A stretch of 64,000 nucleotides of DNA, from contig NDFF03000075.1 in NCBI GenBank assembly GCA_002150815.3, forward strand, positions 124,001 to 188,000, read 5' to 3'. Source of the DNA: Grammothele lineata (taxonomy: Eukaryota; Basidiomycota; Agaricomycetes; Polyporales; Polyporaceae). The number at the start of each line of letters is the position of its first letter. Within the stretch, counting starts at the first letter, position 1. Below the pieces are notes generated by a model, which saw only the letters and a list, made by a program, of their open reading frames with translations, did no database searches and had not been told where the DNA came from. Of the stretch, positions 11,027-21,190 are shown one piece after another. Made by a program: the position numbers and the translations under genes.

Positions 11027-12846
11027 TTACAGTCTCCATCTTGACTCGCCCGTGGCCAGGGCTCTGTTCTTGCGCACGTACACCCACTGGCGAAGGATCA
11101 GCGCGACAGTAGCACCGAAAAACATAAACCCGGCGTTGGTGTAGTGACCGGTCGGAAAGCGAGGTGCCTCGCGGCTCTTGTATATGAATACTCCTGCGGG
11201 ACATGATGCAGGGTCAAACGTGGCGGCGGCGTGTGTACCGAGTGGTCAGCGCGTGGTGAGCCATGGGCGTGCAAGATTGTAGGTTAGCGCAGCGTCATAC
11301 GCTCGCTGATAGAACGGAAACGGAGAGGAGATCACAAGGGGCGTGTAGGTAGAAGCTGGATAGGGTGGAGACGCACCAATGATCTGACCGAAGGTTGAGA
11401 TGGATACGTTCAGCGGGATCATGAGCGTCATTGCACCCGTGCTTCGGAGGTTCCCTGTGAGCCACGAAAGCATGGGCCCAGCTATGGAAAATGTGAAGGA
11501 TGCGGCGATGCAGAGGAGCCCGTAACGTGCAGCAAACATGGCTTGGGGGAGGATGGCTGAGGGATTCGTATTCTTTATCAGTACGTACCCCACCTTCCAG
11601 ATATCACATGCCACGGGCTTCTTACCTTGTATCAAGAAGCATATTCCCGCCACGGTATAGGATCCAATTGCAGCCCACGAGCGGGCCTCATACCGATCCG
11701 CAAGCCACGCGACAGTGGTGACAATTACGAAAGCGATCGCGTAAGGGGGCACCGTGAACAACTGTGCGCTCAAGCCGGTGAAACCAAGCCCTTGCACGAT
11801 CGTCGGCGCGAAGAACGAGATGCTTGAGAACCCAACCGAATACGCCAGCCAAGCGAGGTGGTGGAGGTAGAAGCGCCATTCCAGCAGCGCATCACGCGCA
11901 TCTGCCCATGTGACCTGTGCATGCCCGAGGGACGCGACGCCACGGAGGCGAGTCGTCGCGAGCGCGCGCTCATCTTCAGTAAGCCAGCCGACACCTTCGG
12001 GGTAATCTGGGTAGGTTACATAGATGAGGGGGGCGAGGATGATGGATGGGAGGCCTTCAATAAGAAAGAGCCAACGCCAGGCCTGCAAGCCCCCAGCGTT
12101 GTTGATTGTGCCGATGCCAAAGGCGATCGCGCTGCCAAATGCTCCGCCAAGAGTCGCACCCGCGAGGATGAGAGCAACGCGAAAGGCGCGCTCGTTGGGC
12201 TTGTACCAAAATGTGAGGCAGTATACGAGTCCGGGGAAGAGACCAGCCTCGAAGACGCCGAGGACAAAGCGCGTTGCGACGAGCCCGGCGTAGTTGCGCA
12301 CCGCGGCTATAGTCATGGTGATAACGCCCCACCAGAACATGAGGAAGGCAAACCATTTGCTGGGTTTATACTTCTTGAGAAGATATGTCGAGGGTGTCTC
12401 GAATATGGTGTAGGAGATGAAAAAAGCGATGAGGGCGATGAGGTATTGGTTATCGGTCAATCTCAATACTTGGCCTAGCGAGTCTCCGGTATCGCTATTG
12501 AGAATCTTGGCGTTTCCCTGTATGTAGAGTAAAGACAGGACAGAATATAAGCGGGGATTTCACTGACAATGTTGGCGCGGTCAACGAAACAGAGCATGTA
12601 CATCAGTATTGATATTGTGAGCATTCTTGCGTCAATCTTCCTGACTAGTCTGCGACAAGACGTGTTATTGATTACTGATCAAGCACAGCTACAAGGTGAC
12701 ACAGACCTGCGTTCTGCCTGAGAGTCTACGGGATAGATAGAGGCTTCACACACGGCAACATCCTCTACGTGTTGAACGGCCAAATCTTTCTCGTATACTC
12801 CGCAGCTTGGAAAGGCAGCTTCCAGATCTTTGGTAGTGTAATCCAT
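11027..12846 (-). CDS. MFS transporter, allantoate permease/anion:cation symporter type (tandem copy 2)
   Basis: Five exons give 486 aa: 12846-12707, 12649-12568, 12517-11626, 11556-11377 and 11193-11027. Introns are 57, 50, 69 and 183 nt. Exons 2, 3 and 4 have exactly the same lengths as in copy 1 (82, 892 and 180 nt), and all splice phases match, so the two genes are a tandem duplication. The signature RKIDARMLTISILMYMLCF, then VDRANIGNAK, crosses the first two junctions. The rest carries the same twelve-helix MFS pattern, the central loop PDYPEGVGWLTEDER and a C-terminal YVRKNRALA tail. It is probably a plasma-membrane proton symporter for a small organic anion or amide; substrate unknown. 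Divergence is concentrated in the N-terminal tail and in a few helices. Confidence 0.94.
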
Positions 12847-13651
12847 TGCGACGCCGGTGGGAGGAGGCAGGAAGGAGCACTCATAGTATCCCAGTGAAAG
12901 CTATAAGTAGGTGAAGCTAGAATGTCATATCGCAGCGTGATAGAAGCGGAAGCTGACTTGCTGCCCGGCCATGCGAAAACGGTCACCTGCAAGGCCCCAC
13001 GTTCAGCTGGATTGAACTCTCACCTCACAAGGAGGCTCTCCCTCCCACTGGACGCAATTATGAAGTGAAAACGTGATCAGGATGGGAGTGGGGATGGCTT
13101 CTGAAGATTGTAGGCTACCATTCGTGGCGCTCAGGTGGTATCGTCTGTCAATCAAGCCAGTGCCAATAAACAGTTGTTGATTCCCACCTAAGTCCATCAA
13201 GACGAGAACGTGATGATTAGACTATGTCAGGCCATGAGTCCGTTATATAGTGTGGCAGAAATATCGTGAATGAGCAAAGTTTAAGCTTCATAAGTAGTCC
13301 TGCGCGACACGGAATCTACCGGGGAACAATGCTACTCACCGACTCGGATCGACAGGAGATGGGCTCCGTCTTGAGTGAGTCTCCTGATACCCGCTACTGA
13401 AGCAGTAATTGAAGGTAACGTGTACCATGAGCGTCACTGTATCAGGAGGAGGGTTCGTGAAGCGGTCAGTATGTGAGCTATAAGACTGCACGGCGGTCAG
13501 TCCTACATTATATTTGCTTACGTAAGACCTTGATCCGTTGTGGTAAACATGTCGGGGAGGGTGAAGAAATGATCAATTCTCCTCTCAACCTCCTGCCGAT
13601 TCTCTTTCACACTTCCGCTGGCTCTGAGAGCGACAATAGCTCGGAAACGGC
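12847..13651. other. Divergent promoter region, MFS copy 2 / DBP10
   Basis: About 800 bases between divergent start codons. The transporter-side part carries the conserved boxes, and the DBP10-side part shows no recognisable element. No gene is supported here. Confidence 0.6.
12900..13057 (-). promoter_or_regulatory. Conserved promoter boxes of transporter copy 2
   Basis: The same three blocks as in front of copy 1 are present: GCTATAAGTAGG (12900-12911, again 54 bases from the ATG), ACGGTCACCTG with AAGGCCCCAC (12979-13000) and CCCTCCCACT with GACGCAA (13041-13057). Order, orientation and spacing agree with copy 1 to within a few bases. Confidence 0.55.
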
Positions 13652-16600
13652 ATGGTTTCTGCTAAACGAAAACGTTCCGAGCCCTCAGATTCTGATACGG
13701 ATTTGTCCGACTTTTCCATCGAGGATGCTAGGTCTGAGGATGAAATGGACATCTCTTCTGCGCTTACCGGGAAACGCACCAAACTCTCGAGTAAGGCCGA
13801 CGCATTGGAATATGGCGACGACGGAGAAGATGATGATGACGACCTGCAAGACTTCATTCGGGAGTCCATCGCGAAGAGAGACGTGAAGGAGGGTACCGAG
13901 CTCCTCAAGAAGACGAAGGGCAGAGCCAAGATCGTTAAAGGGGAAGTTGGTGGAGGCAGCTTTCAGAGCATGGGTACGCCATTACGTTGAAAGTCCTTTG
14001 TACACCCACTTATGCCCGCGGATGTAGGCTTGCATCCCTGGCTCCTCCGTTCCCTCACGTTGCAGGGGTACCGGATACCAACTCCAATACAACGTTCCTC
14101 TATCCCTGCGTTGCTCGCTAACCCACCTCGCGACCTCGTTGGAATGGCCCGCACTGGTTCTGGGAAATCCCTTGCCTATATGATCCCTCTCGTGCAACGT
14201 CTTGGAGGCCGACATTCCTCTACTTTCGGCGCGCGGGCCCTTATCCTCCTCCCCGCTCGTGAGCTTGCTCTCCAGATCCTCAAAGTTGGGAAGGAACTTG
14301 CAAGAGGGTGGCATTCAGGCGAAGGGGACCATGCAGGTGACACGAAGGATGCGGATGACGGAAAGAAAGGGCAGAGTCTGCGGTGGGGTTTAGTCGTGGG
14401 TGGTGAAAGCATGGACGAACAGTTCGAGATGATCTCCAGTAATCCGGATGTGTATGTTACCGTCTTCAACGTGATAAATTTCCACTTAACTCTTCTGACA
14501 GTGTTATCGCAACTCCTGGTCGTTTGCTCCATCTCATTGTGGAAATGAACCTCGACTTAAAATCTATTCAATACGTCGTGTTTGACGAAGCAGATCGGCT
14601 ATTCGAAATGGGTTTCCAAACCGCCCTCACAGAGATTTTGCATCGCCTTCCCGCTTCTCGTCAGACTCTCCTCTTCTCTGCAACACTTCCCAAATCACTC
14701 GTGGAGTTCGCAAAGGCCGGTCTCCAGAACCCAAAACTTGTTCGTCTTGATGCAGAGACCAAAATCAGCGCCGACCTCAAGATGGCGTTCTTCTCCGTAC
14801 GGCAGGCGGAGAAAGATGCCTGTCTCCTTGTCTTGCTCCGGGATGTAATTGGCGTCCCCCTCGGCGGCCCGTCTCCCGAGTCGGGCGAAGCGGCTGACAA
14901 GAAGGCCAAGGCCAAGTCAAAGCATAGCGAGCATGCCGCGGCGCCCCATCAAACGCTCATCTTCGCTGCGACGAAACACCACGTCGAATACCTGACGAAC
15001 CTCCTCTCCGCTGCAGGCTATGCTGTCTCTCATATTTACGGCTCGCTCGACCAGGTGGCCCGCACGCAGCAAATGGACGCGTTCCGCAAGGGCCGCACAA
15101 ACATCCTCGTCGTGACCGATGTCGCGGCACGAGGCATTGACATTCCTGTGCTCGAGAATGTCGTCAACTACGACTTCCCGCAGGGTGCCCGCGTCTTCGT
15201 GCATCGTGTTGGCCGCACGGCGCGTGCCGGCCGTCAGGGTTGGGCGTGGTCGTTCGTCACTGCCTCCGAGTTGCCGTATCTTCTCGATCTACAGCTCTTC
15301 CTCGGCCGGCCGGTCCAAAATGAGGTGTCGGGACCCGGTGAACAGGTGTACACGGAGTCTCTTGTGCTCGGGCCGTTCGATCGCGACAAACTCGACGAGG
15401 AAGACGAGTACATCAAGCGGCTGTACGAGGAGAACCATAACCTCAGCACTCTCCGCGATGTGATGCGCAAAGGCCAGAGCATGTATGAACGTTCGAAGGG
15501 AAAGGCAAGTCCTGCAAGCTACCAAAAGACCAAGGGGATGCTCAAGGACGGCCGCTGGGGCTATGCCGGCACCGAGTCCGGCGTCCACCCGGTATTCCTC
15601 CGACGGAGCCCGGATGTGGCGACGAAGCTTGCAGAGGAGGCGAAGCGGCGCGAGCTGCTCAGGAAGGTCGACGCATTCCGCCCACAGGAGACCATCCTTG
15701 AGGTCGGCGCACGGGGTAACGCGGAGACCGCGGCACTGATGAAACAGCGGAGGAAGGCCCTCAATAAGGCGGCGCAACGCGCCTCGCTGGCGTCCACATC
15801 GGCCGCCGCACTCGCCGCTACAGTTGAAGACGAAGAGGATGAGGGCGCTGGCGTTAGCGACGTCGAAGGACCGGAGATGGCAGACGAGGCAGAGATTGCG
15901 GTACGCATCGCTTTTAGCTTGACGGTGCCTTAGGTCGTGCTCTAACCCACGTCTTGCAGGCCGTGTTTGACACATCGAACAAGAAGTCAAAGAAGGGCAA
16001 CAAGGGTACCTTCCGCGACGAAGAGTTCTACATGTCTCACTACCAGAAGGACGCCGATACCGAGAAAGGGTATGTCGCCGTGTTCAACACACATAGCTTC
16101 GTATTGCAATTTGCTGATTGTTGCGGTCTATCCTGCTGCGTAGGTACTCTCTTCGTGACGGCGCCACCTTCGCCGAGCAGGCGCGCAATGTCGCCTTCGA
16201 TCTAACGGGCGATGAAGCTGCCGCACAAGAGCGTCAGCGACGTGAGCTCAAGTGGGACAAGAAGAAAAAGCGCTTCGTCAGAGGCTCCGGCGAGGGCGCG
16301 GATAACGTCAAACTCGTTAAGACCGAGAGCGGCGTCAAGCTCCCCATGACCTACCGCTCAGGTCGCTTCGACGAGTGGAAGGCCAAGGCGCGCGTCAGCC
16401 TTCCGAAGGTCGGTGAGGCTGAGCCCGAGAACACGCGCGCTGGAAGTACAGGCGGTGCTGGAGGAAGGAAGTGGAAACACAAGCAGGTTGTTGCTCCGAA
16501 ACCGCTTGACAAGCTGCGGGGCGATTATGAACGCAAGACTCGCAAGCTCAAGAAGGCGGGCGAACATAACGTGGACACCGAGGGCTCTGCACCCCGTAGT

Positions 16601-16789
16601 GGATCATCTCGACCCCCTTCGGTGGGGAGGAAAGGCGCAGCGAAGAAGGGTGGGCGATTTGGGGGCAAGCCGTTTGGCAAGGTCAAAAGCGAGCTGAAGA
16701 CCGTAGATCAAATTCGAAAGGCCCGGCAGGTTGCAGAACATAAGCGGGCGAAGAACGCACGGCCGAGCCGGAAGAAGGGCAAAAGGTAG
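13652..16789 (+). CDS. DBP10: ATP-dependent RNA helicase DBP10 (DDX54 homologue)
   Basis: Five exons (13652-13973, 14028-14451, 14502-15900, 15960-16069, 16144-16789) give 966 aa, close to yeast Dbp10. Motifs in order: FQSMGL and the Q motif PTPIQ (~104-129), Walker A ARTGSGKS (148-155), PARELA, TPGR (253-256), DEAD (277-280), SAT (308-310), LIFAATKHHVEYL, ARGIDIP and HRVGRTARAGR (483-493). The C-terminal third holds the DBP10CT region and ends in a Lys/Arg-rich tail. Dbp10 is a nucleolar DEAD-box ATPase that remodels pre-60S particles around the peptidyl-transferase centre. The acidic N-terminus (DDDDD) is usual for the family. All splice joins restore conserved motifs, including NPDVVIATPGR across the second intron. 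Confidence 0.97.
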
Positions 16790-16866
16790 CTGGTAATTAG
16801 ACGTACATTCGTCAACGTAGATACGCACGCGCTATATCCTATTAGCTCGTAGACATCAGACTCCCG

Positions 16867-18700
16867 TCAGGCTGCATCGGAGTACTCCCACTTAGTGCCG
16901 TCGCCAGGCACAATCTTGGTGTTTGGCCTCCCTTCAAGGAGGTCCACGCCAACACTCCTCAACGCGTTTACGCACCATTCAGGGTAACCTTCGTCCCCAA
17001 AGTAGTTCGCGAAGAAGTTCTTGAGGTATTGCGGGAAACTGCCGTTGATAATGGCTGCTCGCGCACCACCCATGACCCGAGCTTGGAAAACAAGATTGTG
17101 CTGAGTGATTGCTGATCATGACGTGAGCGTATACTCAGTACTAATGAAGGTAAACAGGCACCATGAGCTGCGGCTGTCTCCATCGTAGCAGTGTGATTAA
17201 GCAATGCTCTGGACATCCCACTTGAACAAGTAGGGCAGGGGCATTCTTCTTCGATCGTTCGCATATCCTGAGCGTGCTTGCTCAAACCTGTTCAGAGCGT
17301 CTCAGTAGGATGGATAAGAAGGTCCACGATCAGTGCTCACGGAGATTCACGGGTCCATTGAAAGTCAGTGCAACGCCGAATCGGGCTGTGCGAGTAGGGA
17401 AGACGCAATCGGCCTAATACAGCATAAGGATTCTAAATGTTGTGTATGGAAGACATCACGCACCATATCTACTCCAAGGGCAACGCAAACGAGCAGATCT
17501 AAGTGAGGGTCAGCGTGATGAGTGATTCCGGATGTGGTTGTATTCACCTTCCGCAAAGCCGACGCCCATGGAGTATCGTGGACCTGACGCTTTCGGTCAG
17601 CGTGTGAATGCGCTGCGCCAGACAGGAAACTTACGATCCTCTGGGAGTTTGTCGGCACACTGCTTGATGCTGAATTCGACAACGACTCAGCCTATTGTGC
17701 GTAAGTGATAACTCAACGCTTACATTCTCCAAAACACGTCTGCCGGTAGGGATAAGGTTAATCAAGTGACTCTTCGGAAGAAAACACAGGACATAAACCT
17801 TTCTCTTCTCCTCCGCTGAGGCCTCCGATTGCGTAACCCGCGACTTTGTCTTTGCGTGCGATCATTTCGTCGAGGCATTTGTCCCGCAATGTCGGATCTA
17901 GACCGCCTTGCACAATCGCAAAGAGATTTTGGACGGTGTCCCTTCCGGACTGCCGGTGAAACTCAATACAACGATCGAGCCAGCGGACGGTCCGCCACAT
18001 AGACTCTTCGACGCGAGGCCCTACTGTTAAACTTGACACTGTATCGAGATTCAGCAGGAATGGTCCTTCAAGACGTGCTCGACCTACCAACGTCATCGAG
18101 CTGCATCACAATGTCAGCGCCAATAGCGTGTTGTATCGAGATACTCTCTTCAGGCTGACGAAACAAGCTTGGTCACTCGATACCCGTGAAGGCATAGAAG
18201 TAGAACACACCGTCAGCATAGTGGGCTCCCCATCAAAAGGGCTCGCGAACAGAGCCCCTTCCTCGGTGATCTGAGTGAATTTGCTCAATGAGACTAGTTG
18301 GAAGCCACCGCTATCCTGAAGTTGGAAATGATTCAGGCAAGAAGTGCAAACAAATCGTGCGAGGCGCACTACCGTAAGCAAGTTATGATTCCAGCCTTGA
18401 AACTTGTGGGCACCACCGACTTCCTTCAATACTTGGATTCCCGGTCTGAGATTGAGATGGTAGGTGTTGTTGAGAATCAGTGTAATTCCTAACGCTTCGA
18501 CCTGTTGTGGTGTCAGGCCTTTGATGGCTGCCTGTGTCGCCACGGGCATGAACGTCGGGAGCATCGTGACGCCATCTATCTTGTAATCACTGAGCACACT
18601 TGGTCTCACCAGTACATGAAGCGATTCACTCACGCGCAAGGCGCATCTTAGAAACCCGGGCCCGGGTCGTGTGGCACTTGGCCAGCACCTCGAACTGCAT
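16867..18700 (-). CDS. QTRT1: Queuine tRNA-ribosyltransferase catalytic subunit
   Basis: Twelve exons yield 415 aa ([17 protein letters not shown]...): 18700-18634, 18575-18373, 18315-18211, 18154-18088, 18038-17799, 17739-17724, 17669-17635, 17583-17548, 17498-17464, 17413-17341, 17287-17162, 17111-16867. The enzyme exchanges guanine-34 of tRNAs for Asp, Asn, His and Tyr for queuine. Visible key residues are DSGGFQ (Asp91, base recognition/acid), [21 protein letters not shown], the nucleophile Asp270 in [12 protein letters not shown], and the zinc ligands C308-x-C310-x2-C313 with His339. The junctions rebuild family motifs exactly ([27 protein letters not shown]). Exon 6 is only 16 nt. The QTRT2 partner is not in the window. 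Saccharomyces lacks this pathway, while many other fungi keep it. Confidence 0.95.
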
Positions 18701-19000
18701 GGCTATTCTCTTCAGTTTGAGGGTTGTTGTCAAATTGGGACGGGAGTAGACGCTGCGGTGATATCCGAAGTTACTCGTTAGCGAAGCAAACTACTCAGGG
18801 GGAACAACCCGGGCCATCGGGCTGCTGAGAAAAAATGTAGCGGCGTCGATGACTAGATTAGTAGGGTTATCTGCTATTTTGCAGTTCCCGATCGGATCTC
18901 CGCAGTCCGAGTCGCGTCTCCCGTGATCTCGCGAGCGCTGTCTGTCGCGTCCACGTCGCGTTCGACACTACTGCTTCACTGCAGTCTCCTTCCACCGTCC
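18701..19000. promoter_or_regulatory. Shared bidirectional promoter, QTRT1 / mitochondrial TyrRS
   Basis: Only 300 bases separate the divergent start codons at 18700 (-) and 19001 (+), so both promoters must overlap or abut here. No clear TATA box or other named site was recognised. Confidence 0.6.
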
Positions 19001-20944
19001 ATGCGTCTCTCTCGCAAGCCGTTGCATTCATTGGTCTCCACGGCCAGTACAGCATGGCACCCAATGCACCGACAATGTCGGAGCTTCCACATGCAAGTCG
19101 GGTTGTTGGAGGATCTGAGGGCGCGTGGTCTAGTGGCGGACATGACTAGGTATGCGGTCCACCCTTCCCCCACGAAGGTTTCTGACTTTCTCAGGCCGGC
19201 TCAGCTCGATGCTGAGATTCGGAAGCAGCCTCAGACAGTCTACCTGGGTGTGGACCCGACCGCGCGGTCGTTGCATGTCGGACACCTAGTGCCGTTCTTA
19301 TGCCTCCTCCACTTCCAACTTCGAGGGCACAATATTATACCCTTGGTACGTCTCTTCTCTATTGTCGCGGCCAAATTCTGGAGATATCCACCAGATAGGA
19401 GGAGCCACCGGGCTCATTGGCGATCCATCGGGACGCTCGACTGAGCGACCTCTTTCCGCGCGAGAAACAATCGAGGACAACGTCGCGCACCTTACGCGAG
19501 GCATTCACCAATTCTTTTCTGGTGCTATTGAATATGCCTCAAAACGCTTTTCTACCTCTTCGTCCAAGATAAATCCGCCCAATGTGCAGAATAATATTAC
19601 CTGGCTTAAGGACCTCAATCTTCTGGATTTTCTCCGGTCAGTCGGCTTCCATAGTAGAGTGAACACCATGATTGCGCGTGAAAGGTGAGGTGGACAGTCT
19701 CTCCACCCATCCACTTTCCACTGATTGTACGAAGCGTGCAGGCTCGCCTGACGTCTCAACAAGGCATCTCGTTCACGGAGTTCACATACCAGCTGTTACA
19801 GGCATACGACTTCCTTACCTTACACAGAGACCTGGGATGCACGATCCAACTAGGTGGCTCTGACCAGTGGGGGAACATCATCGCCGGCATAGAGCTCATC
19901 AACCGTGCAAACGCTGCCCCTGGGGCTCCTGAAGCTATAACGGAAAAGGGTTTCGGAATTACGACGCCGCTCCTAACGACGGCATCCGGGCAGAAGTTCG
20001 GCAAGAGTGCCGGTAATGCCATCTCCCTCAACGAAGAGGAAACCAGTGTATTGGATTTCTACCAGGTAAAAAAACTCATTGACGCTCTTGTTGCATACTG
20101 TGGGCCGAGTGCTGATGTACCTCGTGGTGATTCAAGTTCTTCCTACGGTCCACCGATGCGGATGTCGGTCGGTACTTGAAAATGTTTACCCTACTGCCCC
20201 TCGAGGATGTCGACAGTATTATGCAAAAGCACCAGGTGCGTCCCCTAATCTACCCAACATACATCTGTCTAATTATGACGGCAAATCTTGTAGAAGGCAC
20301 CCGAATCCCGCTTAGCGCAACGCCGCCTCGCGGAAGAGGTTACGGAGCTGGTACACGGTAGTGCGTCCCTGGCTCTGCCCACATTATTATTTCTTCCAAT
20401 TTTCGCGCGACTAACGCACTTTCGCTCTTTTCCCTCTATACCCACTTTGATCCGCACGTCCGACGTTCGTCCATGCTCGCCATGTGTCAGCGGGAGGCGT
20501 GTCGCGGGCTCAGCTAGCAACTAGGGTCCTTTACGAGCGAGACATCGCGACGGCACGCGTCACGGACGTGGTTGCCGCGCTCCGCGGCAATCCGGTGCTC
20601 CATCTGTGCGACTCGTCCGAGGCCCTCGACGTACCGCTCACCAAGCTTGCTACGTCGTTCCGCATAGCGGCATCCAACAGTGCGTGACCAATCTAACTCG
20701 ATGCCCCAAGTTTTTGCTGAAACGGTCCCCCTAACCACCGACCGCCCGCGGCCCGCGTCCCGTCTGATCCCGTTCCGACGCCACAGACGCCGCTCGCCAG
20801 CTGGTCACGTCGAAGGGCCTTTACATCAACAACGTCCCCGTCGCCGATGTCCACCAAAAACTTTCTTCGTCGGATCTCATCGACGGGCGGTTGGCTTTCC
20901 TTCGGGCCGGCAGTCAGAAGGTCGCCGTCATCGCCTTAAGGTAG
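19001..20944 (+). CDS. MSY1: Mitochondrial tyrosyl-tRNA synthetase
   Basis: Eight exons (19001-19149, 19195-19345, 19395-19684, 19735-20065, 20137-20235, 20294-20357, 20491-20679, 20787-20944) give 476 aa. The start is the ATG at 19001; the frame stays open upstream without another ATG. The basic, serine-rich N-terminus (MRLSRKPLHSLVSTAST) looks like a mitochondrial presequence. It is a class I synthetase of bacterial TyrRS type: LEDLRARGLVADMT, HIGH-type motif HVGH (77-80), GGATGLIGDPSGR, the tyrosine pocket QLGGSDQWGNI, KMSKS-type motif KFGKS (284-288) and a C-terminal S4 RNA-binding domain from ~425 (LVTSKGLYINN). It charges tRNA-Tyr in mitochondria. The last two introns (133 and 107 nt) are long for this genome and their borders are slightly less certain. 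Confidence 0.95.
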
Positions 20945-21190
20945 CATGCTCTCCCGTCGGGTGGTTTCCTTATGCCGATGATCGTTTCGCTGCCTGGGTA
21001 GTCCGCGCGGATGGAGGTGGAACTAGGGAGTGGCTTGCTGCATCGATATCCAAAAGTTCAATAATTATACGATAATACTGAGCGTTACGTTCTAAACCAC
21101 CGCCATACGTCCTTCACTACACATGCACCAGATCCTCTCGTGGGTGCTTTGCCGTGTGCTCCTTGGCTACTACCAGCGCCGCATAGAGTT
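20945..21190. other. Short convergent intergenic region
   Basis: A 3' UTR space between the mitochondrial TyrRS (+) and the TM9 gene (-). Nothing recognisable is present. Confidence 0.6.

Noticed and set aside
17670..17723. Apparent frameshift in QTRT1 between exons 6 and 7
   Set aside because: It disappears when the AG at 17670-17671 is used as acceptor, giving [15 protein letters not shown] in frame.
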